A stretch of 64,000 nt of DNA from Chloroflexota bacterium (GTDB lineage Bacteria; Chloroflexota; Anaerolineae; CG2-30-64-16). Location: the NCBI GenBank assembly GCA_026389845.1, contig JAPLHB010000102.1, positions 20,658 through 84,657 of the forward strand, read 5' to 3'. The position numbers were made by a program, and so were the translations under genes. The notes under the pieces were generated by a model. The model ran no database searches and was not told the origin of the DNA. It saw only the letters and a program-made list of their open reading frames with translations. This document shows, piece after piece, positions 17,466 to 26,515 of this stretch (position 1 is the first letter of the stretch; each line of letters begins with the position of its first letter).

Positions 17466-18908
17466 TCAGGACTTGGTTTTCACCCACCGCAAGCTCACCG
17501 TGCTCAGCACGAACAACACCCCATAGCACGCGAAGATCGCGGCGTACCCCAACCCCGGCGTCACGCGATTGAGCGTATCGGCCAGCGGCCCGCCGATGCC
17601 GGAGCCGATCATGCCCGCACCCGCGCCGGCCAGGTTGGAGATGCCCAGGTAGCGCCCCGCTTCCGCGCTCGGCACGAGCCGTGTGCCCAGCGCCCAGTTG
17701 GTGGTCATAAAAAGGCCGGTCGCCAGCCCCAACGTGATGCCCGCGACGTAGATCAGTGAGAGATTCGGAACCCAGATAGCGCCGAGCAGCAGGAACGCGG
17801 CCACGGCCGCCACCAGTCCGCTGATTCCCACCAGTCGCTTGTGACCCATGCGATCCGCCAGCCAGCCGCCGGGCAGCGCGGTCAGCAGGGTGCAGACGCC
17901 CACGACCATCATCAGGCTGCCGGTCAGGTCGGCCGCAGCCTCGCGGGTCATCTTGAAGGCGTACATCAGAAAATAGGGCGCGAAGCCCTGGATGGAGGTG
18001 GCTGCGGCCAGGAAAAGCAGCCGGTTGACCACCCACCAGGTGAACGGCGCGTGTTCCCTGGCGTCCTGGCGGCCGAGGGTGCCGATCGCGCCCGCCCACA
18101 CGCCGACCACGACCGCGACCACCATCGCGATCAGCCCGCCCACGCCCAGGCCGATTGCGCGCGCCGTGACCGCGCCGGCCGCAGGCCAGGCGATCAGCCC
18201 CGCCAGTCCGCCGATCACGCCGCCGCCGAGCAATCCGGCCGCGGCGCCCACACCGATCCCCGCCAGGACGCCCAGGACGCGCAGCATAGGCGGTCCCAGC
18301 GGCGTGTTGGGCTTCTCCCGCAGCGGCTCCTCCTTCACCAGGAGCATCGTCAGCAGCATGGTGACGAGCAGCCCCGCGCCGGTGGCGAAGATGGCCCAGC
18401 CGACCTGTTTGGCCGCGACCAGCTTGGCGACGGTGAACGCGACCAGGATCAGCGGGAGCAGCTCGAAAATCGCCTTGACGCCCGACGACCGGCCGCGCTG
18501 GTCCTCGGGCACTAGGTCGGGGATCAGCCCCTGCAGCGGGCCGTGCGAGACGTTGGCGGAGAACTGTTGCAGCAGGATCGCAATCAGCAGCGCCCAGTAG
18601 CCACCCGCCAGACCGATGGCGGCCAGGAAGAGCAAATCAAAAAGCGTGCCGGCGAAGATAAACGGTCGCCGCCGGCCGAAGCGGGACATGCTCCGGTCAC
18701 TGAGCAGCCCCATTGCGGGCTGCACCAGCATGGCGATGACCAGCCCGGCGGTGCGCATCGCGCCCAGGGCGGTGTTCATCACGTCCCCACTCACGAACCC
18801 TGCCACCAGGTAAGGCATGAAGATCGAGCCGATGGCCGTGTTGCGGATGTTCAACCCGAGCCAGAAGAGGTTGATAGAGAGGTGGTCATACCAACGGAGA
18901 GGTTTCAT
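17466..18908 (-). CDS. MFS transporter
   Basis: Major facilitator of about 480 residues with twelve predicted hydrophobic helices. The conserved loop 2-3 motif appears as GLLSDRSMSRFGRRRPFIF; DRMGHKRLVGISG is its counterpart in the second half. A Gly/Ala-rich insertion (about 240-285) widens the central region, adding possible extra membrane segments. I prefer the ATG at 18908, eight bases after GGGAGC, to the one at 18914. The RP-rich loop motif recalls the sugar-transporting GPH/SLC45 groups, but the substrate is not determined. It is divergent from the AEC transporter gene. Confidence 0.85.
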   Translation of the reverse strand: MKPLRWYDHLSINLFWLGLNIRNTAIGSIFMPYLVAGFVSGDVMNTALGAMRTAGLVIAMLVQPAMGLLSDRSMSRFGRRRPFIFAGTLFDLLFLAAIGLAGGYWALLIAILLQQFSANVSHGPLQGLIPDLVPEDQRGRSSGVKAIFELLPLILVAFTVAKLVAAKQVGWAIFATGAGLLVTMLLTMLLVKEEPLREKPNTPLGPPMLRVLGVLAGIGVGAAAGLLGGGVIGGLAGLIAWPAAGAVTARAIGLGVGGLIAMVVAVVVGVWAGAIGTLGRQDAREHAPFTWWVVNRLLFLAAATSIQGFAPYFLMYAFKMTREAAADLTGSLMMVVGVCTLLTALPGGWLADRMGHKRLVGISGLVAAVAAFLLLGAIWVPNLSLIYVAGITLGLATGLFMTTNWALGTRLVPSAEAGRYLGISNLAGAGAGMIGSGIGGPLADTLNRVTPGLGYAAIFACYGVLFVLSTVSLRWVKTKS

Positions 18909-19052
18909 GGGCATGCTCCCGAAAGCAGAATGTCGAGATCATCTGAGGGCACAGTATACCACGGCTTGGGTTTTTTCAGACAGCGAGTTCCGATGAAACT
19001 CAGATATCCGCGCGTTCTTGCGTCTCCGCGGGCTTGCTGGTAAACTTGCCCC

Positions 19053-19997
19053 GTGTACATCATCAATACATTGGTTCCGCTGCTGGCGCTGATGTTGCTG
19101 GGCGCCGCGCTGCGCCGCACCGCCTTTGTCCCGCCTGGCTTCTTTCAAGAGACCAACCGGCTGCTCTATTGGATCGCGCTGCCGTGCCTGCTGTTCTATC
19201 AGACCGCGGAGGCCACGATCGAGGGCGACGCGGCGCTGCGGGTCTTCCTGGTGCTGCTGGCGGGCATGATCTTTGGCCTCGTCCTGGGCTACATCGTGGC
19301 CTGGGCCTTGCGCGTCCCGGCCGCCGCGTTGGGCGCATTCGTCCAAGGGACTTTTCGGGGCAACCTGGCCTTCGTCGGCCTGCCCGTCGTGCTCTTCGCC
19401 CTGGCCGCGCCGGACGGGAAGACCGCACCCGGCCTGACAGCGCTGGCTGTGCTGGCGATCGCGTTTCTCGTCCCGATCTACAACGCGACCGCCGTAGCTG
19501 TGCTGCTGGGGGCGCAACGCAGCCAACCACATCTCACGCGGCGGCGGATACGCGAGTTGATTGTCGGCATCGCCTCCAACCCGCTGGTGTTGTCATCCCT
19601 GGCCGGGCTGGTTTTCGCTGTGACCGCCTGGAAATTACCCCCCGTGCTGCGCCAGACCTGCGCCACCCTCGGCCAGATGACCACGCCCCTGGCGCTGCTG
19701 GGGATCGGCGCAGCCTTGACGCCGCGGTCGGTGCGCACCGGGCTGAAATACAGCGGCGCGGCCGCGTTGATCAAGGTCGCGGCCGCGCCGTTAGCCGGTT
19801 GGCTGCTGGCCCCTCACCTGGGCCTGGCGCCGGCGGAGTTGCGGATAGCGATGCTCTACCTGTGCTGCCCTACGGCTGTGGCCTCTTACGTCATGGCCCG
19901 GCAACTCGGCTCCGACGATGAACTGGCGGGCAACATCATCGTGGTGTCCACGCTCCTCTCGATACCGGCACTGGCGGTCGCGCTGTTGATTACGTGA
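19053..19997 (+). CDS. AEC-family (auxin efflux carrier) transporter
   Basis: Membrane carrier of 314 residues with ten predicted helices. The N-terminal TLVPLLALMLLGAALRR and FRGNLAFVGLPVV segments, and PLALLGIGAAL in the second half, are characteristic of the AEC family. Bacterial members move carboxylates such as malate or amino-acid-derived acids. It starts at GTG 19053. No signal beyond the first membrane helix. Cargo unknown; proximity to suf genes is probably incidental. Confidence 0.87.
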   Translation: MYIINTLVPLLALMLLGAALRRTAFVPPGFFQETNRLLYWIALPCLLFYQTAEATIEGDAALRVFLVLLAGMIFGLVLGYIVAWALRVPAAALGAFVQGTFRGNLAFVGLPVVLFALAAPDGKTAPGLTALAVLAIAFLVPIYNATAVAVLLGAQRSQPHLTRRRIRELIVGIASNPLVLSSLAGLVFAVTAWKLPPVLRQTCATLGQMTTPLALLGIGAALTPRSVRTGLKYSGAAALIKVAAAPLAGWLLAPHLGLAPAELRIAMLYLCCPTAVASYVMARQLGSDDELAGNIIVVSTLLSIPALAVALLIT

Positions 19998-20073
19998 TGG
20001 AGGAAATGGCCCATCTTGGGAGCATTGCCTACTGTTTCGCGCGACCGAATATAGATAATTAACACATAGTAAT

Positions 20074-20102
20074 TTGACTAAATTCCCATTGCGTGATACC
20101 AT
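20074..20102 (+). promoter_or_regulatory. Promoter of the sufR-suf cluster
   Basis: TTGACT (20074-20079) and TACCAT (20097-20102) lie 17 bases apart in an AT-rich patch (20040-20110) that stands out against the GC-rich surroundings. SufR would be expected to bind here; I do not see a clear long palindrome. Confidence 0.5.
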
Positions 20103-20141
20103 ATTGCCGTTCAGAGCGTTGTATCGTTCGAGGTGAGTTCC

Positions 20142-20783
20142 ATGATCCCGTCCCAATTGACCGACAGCCCCGCCGATGCGGTGTTGAGCATCTTGCAGCG
20201 CCAGGGCGAGGCCACGATCAAAGACCTGGAGACCGGCCTGGGCGTCACGGCCACGGCTGTCCGCCAGCAGATCGCCGGCCTGCTCGCCGATGGCTACATC
20301 ACGCAAGAGCTTGAACGCGCCGGACGCGGCCGGCCCAAGCACGTCTACTCGCTGACGCCGAAGGGCCGGGCGCGCTTCCCCCACCACTACGATGAGTTCA
20401 CCAACTCGCTGTTGCGCGAAATCCTGGTCAGTGAAGGCCCGCAGAAGGTGACGGAGCTATTGGGGCGGATGAGCCACCGGCTGGCCGAGCAGTACGAGCG
20501 CCAGCTTGCCGGCCTCCCGTCGGCCGAGCGCGCGGCCAAGCTGACCGAGCTGCTCAACGCCAAAGGCATCCTGACCGAAGTGACCTTTGCGCCAGACGGG
20601 ATCGTCTTTCACGAATACACCTGCCCCTACTACGAATTGGCGAGAGAAAATCGCGCCATCTGCGATATGGAAGAAGGTATGATCGCCCACGCCGTCCAAC
20701 AGCCGGTCGAGTTGGTGTCGTGCACGTTGGATGGGCATCACGGGTGTCAGTTTCGCATCGAGAGTCAGATCGTAACAGGGTAA
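20142..20783 (+). CDS. sufR: SufR-like iron-sulfur transcriptional repressor
   Basis: 213-residue DNA-binding regulator. Residues 10-75 form a winged helix ([34 protein letters not shown]). The C-terminal half carries cysteines in CPYYEL, AICDM, VSCTL and HGCQF, matching the [4Fe-4S]-ligating pattern of cyanobacterial and mycobacterial SufR. GAGGTG precedes the ATG at 20142 by 7 bases. It is the first gene of the suf cluster, 31 bases before sufC, so autoregulation of the cluster according to Fe-S status is the natural model. Assignment is strong from motif plus context. Confidence 0.9.
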   Translation: MIPSQLTDSPADAVLSILQRQGEATIKDLETGLGVTATAVRQQIAGLLADGYITQELERAGRGRPKHVYSLTPKGRARFPHHYDEFTNSLLREILVSEGPQKVTELLGRMSHRLAEQYERQLAGLPSAERAAKLTELLNAKGILTEVTFAPDGIVFHEYTCPYYELARENRAICDMEEGMIAHAVQQPVELVSCTLDGHHGCQFRIESQIVTG

Positions 20784-20814
20784 GACGAAAAACGCATCCA
20801 AGGAGATAAGTTTC

Positions 20815-21633
20815 ATGCTCGCCGAATTAGTCATCAAAGACCTTTATGCCTCCGTGGACAACAAACCGATCCTGCAGGGCGTCAACCTGACGATCCGCCA
20901 GGGCGAAGTACATGCGCTGATGGGGCCGAACGGCTCCGGCAAGAGCACGCTGGCCTACACCATCGCCGGTCACCCGCACTACCAGGTGACGGGCGGCGAT
21001 ATCCTGCTGAACGGGCAGAGCATCCTTGGGCTGGCGCCGGACCAGCGCGCCAAAGCCGGCCTTTTCCTGGCTTTTCAGTATCCGACGGCAATCCCCGGCG
21101 TCAGCATGGCGAATTTCCTGCGCCAGGCGGTCAGCGCAGTGCGCGGCTATACCGACCGGGCCAAGCAGGCCGTAACCGAGGGTGGCAACGCCAAGGTGAT
21201 CGGCTCGGAGCTGATGCCGATGCGTGATTTCCGCAAAGAGCTGATACAGAAGATGGACAAGCTGCACATTGACCAGGCGTTCGCCCGGCGCTATCTGAAC
21301 GATGGCTTCTCCGGCGGCGAAAAAAAGCGCGCCGAGATCCTGCAAATGGCGATGCTCGAACCCAAGATCGCGGTGCTGGACGAGACCGATTCGGGCCTGG
21401 ACATTGATGCGCTGCGCGTGGTGGCCGAGGGCGTCAACGGCCTGATCGGCCCCAACCTGGGCACGCTGCTGATTACGCACTACCAACGGCTGCTGGACTA
21501 CATCAAGCCCCAATTCGTACACGTCTTCTACAATGGCCGCATTGTCCTCTCCGGCGGGCCAGAGATGGCGCTGGAGCTTGAGGCGAAGGGGTACGATTGG
21601 GTGCGCGAGCAGTTTGGGGAAGCGATCTCGTAG
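20815..21633 (+). CDS. sufC: Fe-S assembly ATPase SufC
   Basis: ABC ATPase of the SufBCD scaffold, 272 residues. Walker [10 protein letters not shown] (about 39-47), Q-loop FLAFQYP, signature [11 protein letters not shown] and Walker [11 protein letters not shown] are all intact. FSGGEKKR is the SufC-type variant of the ABC signature. AAGGAG lies just upstream. It drives conformational change of SufB-SufD during cluster assembly. Order sufR-sufC-sufB-sufD is conserved here; 95 bases holding heptad repeats separate it from sufB. Confidence 0.96.
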   Translation: MLAELVIKDLYASVDNKPILQGVNLTIRQGEVHALMGPNGSGKSTLAYTIAGHPHYQVTGGDILLNGQSILGLAPDQRAKAGLFLAFQYPTAIPGVSMANFLRQAVSAVRGYTDRAKQAVTEGGNAKVIGSELMPMRDFRKELIQKMDKLHIDQAFARRYLNDGFSGGEKKRAEILQMAMLEPKIAVLDETDSGLDIDALRVVAEGVNGLIGPNLGTLLITHYQRLLDYIKPQFVHVFYNGRIVLSGGPEMALELEAKGYDWVREQFGEAIS

Positions 21634-21684
21634 TGCGTGGTGCATATTCCGTTTTCGCCAGGACGACTGCTCGCCGCTGAGTGC

Positions 21685-21716
21685 AACGGAACACGTAACA
21701 CGTAACACGCAACACT
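21685..21716. repeat. GTAACAC/GCAACAC heptads between sufC and sufB
   Basis: Four to five heptads (GGAACAC GTAACAC GTAACAC GCAACAC) of the same type as the array at 63791-64000. Confidence 0.75.
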
Positions 21717-21728
21717 CGGAGCACACTT

Positions 21729-24251
21729 ATGCCTGCAACCGACACCGATCGCCAGGCGCTCGACAGCGTCAAGAGCGATTACAAATATGGGTGGAGCCAG
21801 CCCGAAAGCTATGCGTTCAAGTCGCGCAAGGGGCTGGATCACGACATCGTCGAGCAGATCAGCCAGATGAAGCACGAGCCGGATTGGATGCGCCAGCTCC
21901 GGCACGAGGCGCTCGACATCTTCTTGTCCAAGCCGATCCCGACCTGGGGCGCCGACCTGAGCGCGATTGACTACCAGGACATCTACTACTACATCAAGCC
22001 CGTCGAAGCCCAGGGCAAAAGCTGGGACGACGTGCCGGCCGACATCAAAGAGACCTTCGATAAGTTGGGGATCCCCGAGGCCGAGCGCAAGTTCCTGGCC
22101 GGAGCGGGCGCACAATATGAATCTGAAGCCGTGTACCATTCTCTCAAACAGGAGTGGGAGAAGCAGGGCGTCATCTTCGTAGACAGCGACAGCGGCCTGC
22201 GCGAGCACCCGGAGATCTACAAGGAGTATTTCGGCACCGTCGTGCCCTCCACCGACAATGTCTTTGCCGCGCTGAACACCGCGTGCTGGTCGGGTGGGTC
22301 GTTCGTCTACGTGCCGAAAGGAGTGCATCTCGACATCCCCCTCCAGGCCTACTTCCGCATCAATGCGCAGAGCATGGGGCAGTTCGAGCGCACGCTGATC
22401 ATCGTGGATGAGGGCGCCAGTGTACATTATGTGGAGGGGTGCTTTCTCGCCGGGGCGCGCGTCCGCACGCGCGGTGGCGAGAAGGCGATCGAACAGATAC
22501 AAGTGGGCGACGAGGTGCTGACACACCGCGGCCGCTACCGCAAGGTCTATCACACGATGCAGCGCCCCTATCAAGGTTCCGTCTATCGCGTGCGCTATTT
22601 CGGCGATAGTGCGCAAGAACTCCAAGTCACCGAAGAGCATCCGCTGCTGGTAGCTCGCCGCGAACAGGCGCACGAGCGAAACCGGCAGTTTGCGCCTGAA
22701 TGGCTAACTGCGGCCGAGGTCAAGCCCAGCGACTATCTCGCCATCCCCGTGCCTCGCGGCGAAGCCTCCAGCGACGACGCGCACCGGACGATTGTGCCGG
22801 TAGGACGTGGACGCCACGCGCCAGTCCAGCGCGAAGTCACTCTGCCGCTGGAACCAGATTTCTATCGTCTCCTGGGTTACTATTATGCCGAGGGGCACGT
22901 GGACAACGAGCACTATCTCACCTTCTCGTTCAACGTGGCAGAGACAGAGTATCTCGAAGATGTAAAGGAACTGTTTGGGCGCTACTTCGGCCTGACACCC
23001 ACAGAGAACAAGCCGCGCCAGAACGGGCAGACACTTGTTTTCGCTTCAACCCAAGTTGCGCGTGCCTTTGCCAATGAATTCGGCTCAACGGTGTACGACA
23101 AACACGTGCCGGAGTGGGTGCGGAACGCCTCGACCGAACACCTGGCTCAATTGGTGCGTGGAATGTGGTGTGGCGACGGCAGTTATGATCCCAAGAAGAA
23201 CATGTTCCGGTTCAACACGGTATCGCGCGATTTCGCGTACACATTTCGCGATGCGCTGCTTCGGCTTGGGATTGCCGCATCGGTGAACCTCCAGCCGCGC
23301 GAGGAGCCACGCAAAGACATCTACGCAGTGGTGATTTCATCGCCGTGGAACGCCAAATTCGGCGCTATTGTCGGTTGCCCGGCACCGAACGGCAGCCAAA
23401 GCGGCTCGCCATTCTACCTCGACGAGCAGTATCTCTACGTCCCCATTCGCGCCATTGAGATCGAAAATCGCGCGACTACCGTCTACAATTTCTCGGTCGA
23501 GGAGGATGAGTCATACGTTGGCGAGGGAGTCGTCTCGCACAACTGCACCGCACCTACCTATTCCAACGACTCGCTGCACTCCGGCGTCATCGAAATCATC
23601 GTGCGCAAAGGCGCGCGCTGCCGCTACACCACCATCCAGAACTGGTCCACCAACGTCTACAACCTAGTGACGCAACGATCGCTGGTCTACGAAGGCGGAA
23701 CGATGGAGTGGGTTGATGCCAACATGGGATCCAAGATCACCATGAAATACCCCAGTATCTATATGCTGGGCGACGGCGCACACGGGCAAATCCTCTCGAT
23801 GGCGTTCGCTGGCCCCGGCCAACACCTGGACACCGGCGGCAAGCTGGTGCATGCTGCGCCGAACACATCCAGCCAACTCATCTCCAAATCCATCAGCAAG
23901 GGCGGCGGCCGCGCGAGCTACCGCGGCCTGCTGAAGGTCAGCAAGGGCGCACACGGAGCCAAGTCGAACGTGGTCTGCGACGCCCTGCTGTTGGACGAGC
24001 GCAGTCGCTCCGACACCTATCCGTACATCGAGATTGACGAGGACGATATCACCGTCGGCCACGAGGCATCGGTCAGCAAGATCGGCGAAGAGCAACTTTT
24101 CTATCTCCAGAGCCGCGGCTTGGCGGAAAATGAAGCCAGCGCCATGATCGTCGCCGGCTTCATCGAGCCGATGGTCAAGGAGCTGCCGATGGAGTATGCG
24201 GTGGAGTTGAATCGGCTGATCCAGTTGCAAATGGAAGGGTCGGTTGGGTAA
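21729..24251 (+). CDS. sufB: Fe-S scaffold SufB containing an intein
   Basis: Scaffold subunit of SufBCD. The reading frame encodes 840 residues; residues 238-605 are an intein, leaving exteins of 472 residues, the normal SufB length. N-extein has KYGWSQPESYAFKSRKGL and FVYVPKGVHLDIPLQAYFRI; C-extein has RCRYTTIQNWSTNVYNL and the HEASVSKIGEEQLFYLQSRG ending shared with SufD. The intein lies between VHYVEG and CTAPTYS, a highly conserved stretch, and has all splicing blocks, so a functional mature SufB is expected only after splicing. Part of the sufC-sufB-sufD unit, 11 bases before sufD. Confidence 0.96.
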   Translation: MPATDTDRQALDSVKSDYKYGWSQPESYAFKSRKGLDHDIVEQISQMKHEPDWMRQLRHEALDIFLSKPIPTWGADLSAIDYQDIYYYIKPVEAQGKSWDDVPADIKETFDKLGIPEAERKFLAGAGAQYESEAVYHSLKQEWEKQGVIFVDSDSGLREHPEIYKEYFGTVVPSTDNVFAALNTACWSGGSFVYVPKGVHLDIPLQAYFRINAQSMGQFERTLIIVDEGASVHYVEGCFLAGARVRTRGGEKAIEQIQVGDEVLTHRGRYRKVYHTMQRPYQGSVYRVRYFGDSAQELQVTEEHPLLVARREQAHERNRQFAPEWLTAAEVKPSDYLAIPVPRGEASSDDAHRTIVPVGRGRHAPVQREVTLPLEPDFYRLLGYYYAEGHVDNEHYLTFSFNVAETEYLEDVKELFGRYFGLTPTENKPRQNGQTLVFASTQVARAFANEFGSTVYDKHVPEWVRNASTEHLAQLVRGMWCGDGSYDPKKNMFRFNTVSRDFAYTFRDALLRLGIAASVNLQPREEPRKDIYAVVISSPWNAKFGAIVGCPAPNGSQSGSPFYLDEQYLYVPIRAIEIENRATTVYNFSVEEDESYVGEGVVSHNCTAPTYSNDSLHSGVIEIIVRKGARCRYTTIQNWSTNVYNLVTQRSLVYEGGTMEWVDANMGSKITMKYPSIYMLGDGAHGQILSMAFAGPGQHLDTGGKLVHAAPNTSSQLISKSISKGGGRASYRGLLKVSKGAHGAKSNVVCDALLLDERSRSDTYPYIEIDEDDITVGHEASVSKIGEEQLFYLQSRGLAENEASAMIVAGFIEPMVKELPMEYAVELNRLIQLQMEGSVG
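22440..23543 (+). mobile_element. SufB intein with LAGLIDADG homing endonuclease
   Basis: 368 residues. Splicing block A starts at Cys1 (CFLAGARVRTRGGEKAIEQI); block B has T-x-x-H in VTEEHPLLVAR. The endonuclease carries two LAGLIDADG-type helices, LLGYYYAEGHV and LVRGMWCGDGS. Block F is YNFSVEEDESYVGEG and block G ends VSHN, with Cys as the first C-extein residue. All catalytic residues of a class 1 intein (Cys1, block B His, penultimate His, Asn, +1 Cys) are present. The insertion point (VEG/C-TAP) is, from memory, the one used by the mycobacterial SufB intein, so it is a known SufB insertion hot spot. The endonuclease is full length, suggesting recent mobility. Confidence 0.94.
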
Positions 24252-24262
24252 GGGTAACGACT

Positions 24263-25633
24263 ATGATGACACAAACACTTAGCACAAGCACCGTTTCACC
24301 CGTCGAAGCCCTCTCTCAGGTCAGGGGCGAGCCGACCTGGATGCTCGATTTGCGGTTGAAGGCGTGGCGGTTTTACGAAGAAATGCCCTGGCCCACGGGC
24401 AATGAAGAGACGTGGCGCCGAACGAAGCTGACCGGCTTCAAACTGGAGGATTACGTACCTTTCGCCGGAGGAACTGAAGTAGAGCCTGTGCGCAGCCTCC
24501 TTTCAGGATCAGGCGGTCAACCCGCTAAAGCCTCTACTCCAGACCGTTTCGCGATCCTGCCGGCCGAGGTCGAGAAGAGCCTATCCGAGATCGAAAGCGT
24601 CGGTGATCTGGCAATCGTGGACGGGTTGACGGTTCGATACAGCCTGGACCCGGCCCTGGCAGCCCGCGGCGTGATCTTCACCGACCTGGACACCGCCTGC
24701 CGCACCTACCCGGAGTTGGTGCAGAAGCATTTCAACAGCGCCGTCGCCACCGACGAAAACAAGTTCAGCGCGCTGCACTATGCGCTCTGGAACAGCGGCA
24801 CGTTTGTTTATGTGCCCCGCAATGTGACCGTTGACAAGCCGCTCCAGGCCGTCATCGGCCAGAGCGCGGGCAAGCTGGCGGGGATGCACCACACGCTGGT
24901 CGTCACCGAAGAAGGCGCGGCGGTCACGCTGGTGGAGGACTTCGTGGGCGCGGACGGCGGCATGACCAACAGCGTCGTCGAGTTGTTGCCCGGCGTCAAC
25001 AGCCAGGTGCACTATCTGCACCTGCAAAACCTGGCCGACACCGCGTGGAACTTCAGCACGCAGCGGATGCTGCTCACCCGCGATAGCCTGCTGCGCTACT
25101 TCATCGGCTCGTGGGGCAGCCGGTTGAGCAAGAACTGGATCAACATGGAGCTAAACGGGCCAGGCAGTCACGGCGAGTTGCTGGGGCTTTACTTCCCCGG
25201 CGGCCGGCAGCATCTCGACCACCACACGAACCAGTTGCACAAATCGCCGCACGCCACCAGCGACCTGCTCTTCAAGGGCGCGCTCAAGGATCGGGCGCGG
25301 TCGGTCTACCAGGGCTACGTCAAGGTCTACCCGCAGGCGCAGAAGACCAACGCCTACCAGGCCAACCGCAACCTGATGTTGAGCAAAACGGCCCGCGCCG
25401 ACAGCATCCCCGGTCTGGAGATCGAAGCCGACGACGTCCGCTGCACCCACGGCGCCACCGCGGGCCAGATTCCCGAAGAGTACATCTTCTATCTGATGGC
25501 CCGCGGCATTGACCGCGGCAACGCCGAGCGCATGATCGTCCAGGGCTTCTTGGAGGAAGTGATTGACCGGATCCCGGTGGAAGGAGTGCGGAGCAAGTTG
25601 GAGACGGAGATCGCGCGGAAGTTGGGGTTGTAG
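24263..25633 (+). CDS. sufD: Fe-S assembly protein SufD
   Basis: SufB paralogue and partner in SufBC2D. 456 residues: N-terminal WMLDLRLKAWRFYEEMPWPT, ALWNSGTFVYVPRNVTVDKP in the middle, and the C-terminal core with ADDVRCTHGATAGQIPEEYI, where the conserved Cys and His (CTHGAT) lie at about residues 394-395. A 61-bp segment with inverted AGTAGAG/CTCTACT ends is read in frame as about 20 residues (SLLSGSGGQPAKAS) near residue 80, where homologues have a variable loop. The stop TAG is the first codon of a GGGATTA heptad array. Starts 11 bases after sufB. Confidence 0.94.
   Translation: MMTQTLSTSTVSPVEALSQVRGEPTWMLDLRLKAWRFYEEMPWPTGNEETWRRTKLTGFKLEDYVPFAGGTEVEPVRSLLSGSGGQPAKASTPDRFAILPAEVEKSLSEIESVGDLAIVDGLTVRYSLDPALAARGVIFTDLDTACRTYPELVQKHFNSAVATDENKFSALHYALWNSGTFVYVPRNVTVDKPLQAVIGQSAGKLAGMHHTLVVTEEGAAVTLVEDFVGADGGMTNSVVELLPGVNSQVHYLHLQNLADTAWNFSTQRMLLTRDSLLRYFIGSWGSRLSKNWINMELNGPGSHGELLGLYFPGGRQHLDHHTNQLHKSPHATSDLLFKGALKDRARSVYQGYVKVYPQAQKTNAYQANRNLMLSKTARADSIPGLEIEADDVRCTHGATAGQIPEEYIFYLMARGIDRGNAERMIVQGFLEEVIDRIPVEGVRSKLETEIARKLGL
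24478..24538. repeat. 61-bp inverted-end element in frame in sufD
   Basis: Ends AGTAGAG (24478-24484) and CTCTACT (24532-24538) are perfect inverted 7-mers; the interior has GGCGGTCAACCCGCT. The insertion does not disturb the sufD reading frame. Confidence 0.6.
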
Positions 25634-25712
25634 GGATTAGGGATTAGGGATTAGGGATTAGGGATTAGGGACTAGGAGCCAGTTACCTAGTCCCTAGTCC
25701 CTAGTCCCCCCT
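25633..25712. repeat. Opposed heptad arrays GGGATTA and CTAGTCC after sufD
   Basis: Five to six GGGATTA/GGGACTA units run from the sufD stop to about 25675. An inverted arm (CCTAGTC CCTAGTC CCTAGTC) follows at 25687-25708, giving a potential hairpin that could end the sufD message. Confidence 0.88.
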
Positions 25713-25764
25713 CTTTGCATACCCACCCCATTCGCGCTATACTTCCCGCCGCGAAAGGCCATCC

Positions 25765-26145
25765 ATGGATCGCCAATCTCAAATAGACTTCATCCTGGAT
25801 CACTACGAAAACCCGCGGCACTACGGCGCGTTAGCAGATGCCTCGGCGACCGCCCAGGGCGTCAACCCAGGCTGCGGCGACGTGGTGACGATCTACCTGA
25901 AGGCCGACGGCGGCGGCCGGATCGCGGCGATCTCGTTTGAAGGTGAAGGCTGCACCATCAGCCAGGCGGGCGCGTCCATCGTGACCGAGATGTTCACCGG
26001 CAAGACGTTAGCTGACGTGGAAAACACGTCGGCTGAGGCAATCCTGGACTTGCTAGGGCGAGAGATCGCGGCTACACGGCTCAAATGCGCGACGTTGGGG
26101 TTGAATACAACGAAAGAGGCAGTGAGACGGCTGCGGAACGGTTGA
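25765..26145 (+). CDS. sufU: SufU/IscU-family Fe-S scaffold (copy 1)
   Basis: 126-residue zinc-binding sulfur acceptor/scaffold. Three conserved cysteines and the Asp are present: NPGCGD, GEGCTISQAG and LKCATLG. CTISQAGAS is SufU-like, but only about 45 residues separate the second and third Cys, so the ~20-residue insertion typical of Bacillus SufU is missing and the length is closer to IscU. Expected partner: the SufS desulfurase at 27083. A second copy lies at 28475. The region just upstream is the sufD heptad array. Confidence 0.88.
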   Translation: MDRQSQIDFILDHYENPRHYGALADASATAQGVNPGCGDVVTIYLKADGGGRIAAISFEGEGCTISQAGASIVTEMFTGKTLADVENTSAEAILDLLGREIAATRLKCATLGLNTTKEAVRRLRNG

Positions 26146-26197
26146 TCGTTGGGCTATGGCTGGCATTGGATCAAGTCAGCAAGCAGGGAGGCACATT

Positions 26198-26515
26198 ATG
26201 ACCTGGGCCGTTGTTAGAGGTCAATACAAAGGCGGCATGATCAAACCGTTAGAAAAGATGCTTGGGCGAGATGGGGCAGAAGTTTTGATTCTTTTCCCGG
26301 AGTACCCTGCTCGGGTTGAAGCCCCCGGCGCGTGGGAACAGATCGAGCAAGCCATCGCCAGGGAAATGCCCGACCTCGCTACCATGTCGGCCGAAGCACG
26401 GCAGACCGAGTTCGATCGGCTATCGGAGAAAGCCGCTGAGAACATGCCGTATCGAACGCTAGAAGAGTTCGAGCAGGCCATGCGAGGCGACGACTATGGT
26501 CTTGTTAGATACTAA
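26198..26515 (+). CDS. Putative antitoxin of a PIN-domain toxin
   Basis: 105 residues starting WAVVRGQYKGGMIKPLEKML, which resembles the small DUF104-type antitoxins (pattern GxxKPLE), followed by a charged helical tail suited to toxin binding. The ATG at 26198 follows GGGAGG at the proper distance. It overlaps the PIN-domain gene by 20 bases, the standard toxin-antitoxin arrangement. The pair interrupts the suf cluster between sufU1 and sufS. Antitoxin identity rests mainly on arrangement. Confidence 0.65.
   Translation: MTWAVVRGQYKGGMIKPLEKMLGRDGAEVLILFPEYPARVEAPGAWEQIEQAIAREMPDLATMSAEARQTEFDRLSEKAAENMPYRTLEEFEQAMRGDDYGLVRY

Noticed and set aside
25633..25712. Telomere-like GGGATTA repeat, possibly a linear replicon end
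   Set aside because: It is internal between two genes, only about 40 bp long, and one of many unrelated heptads in the window.
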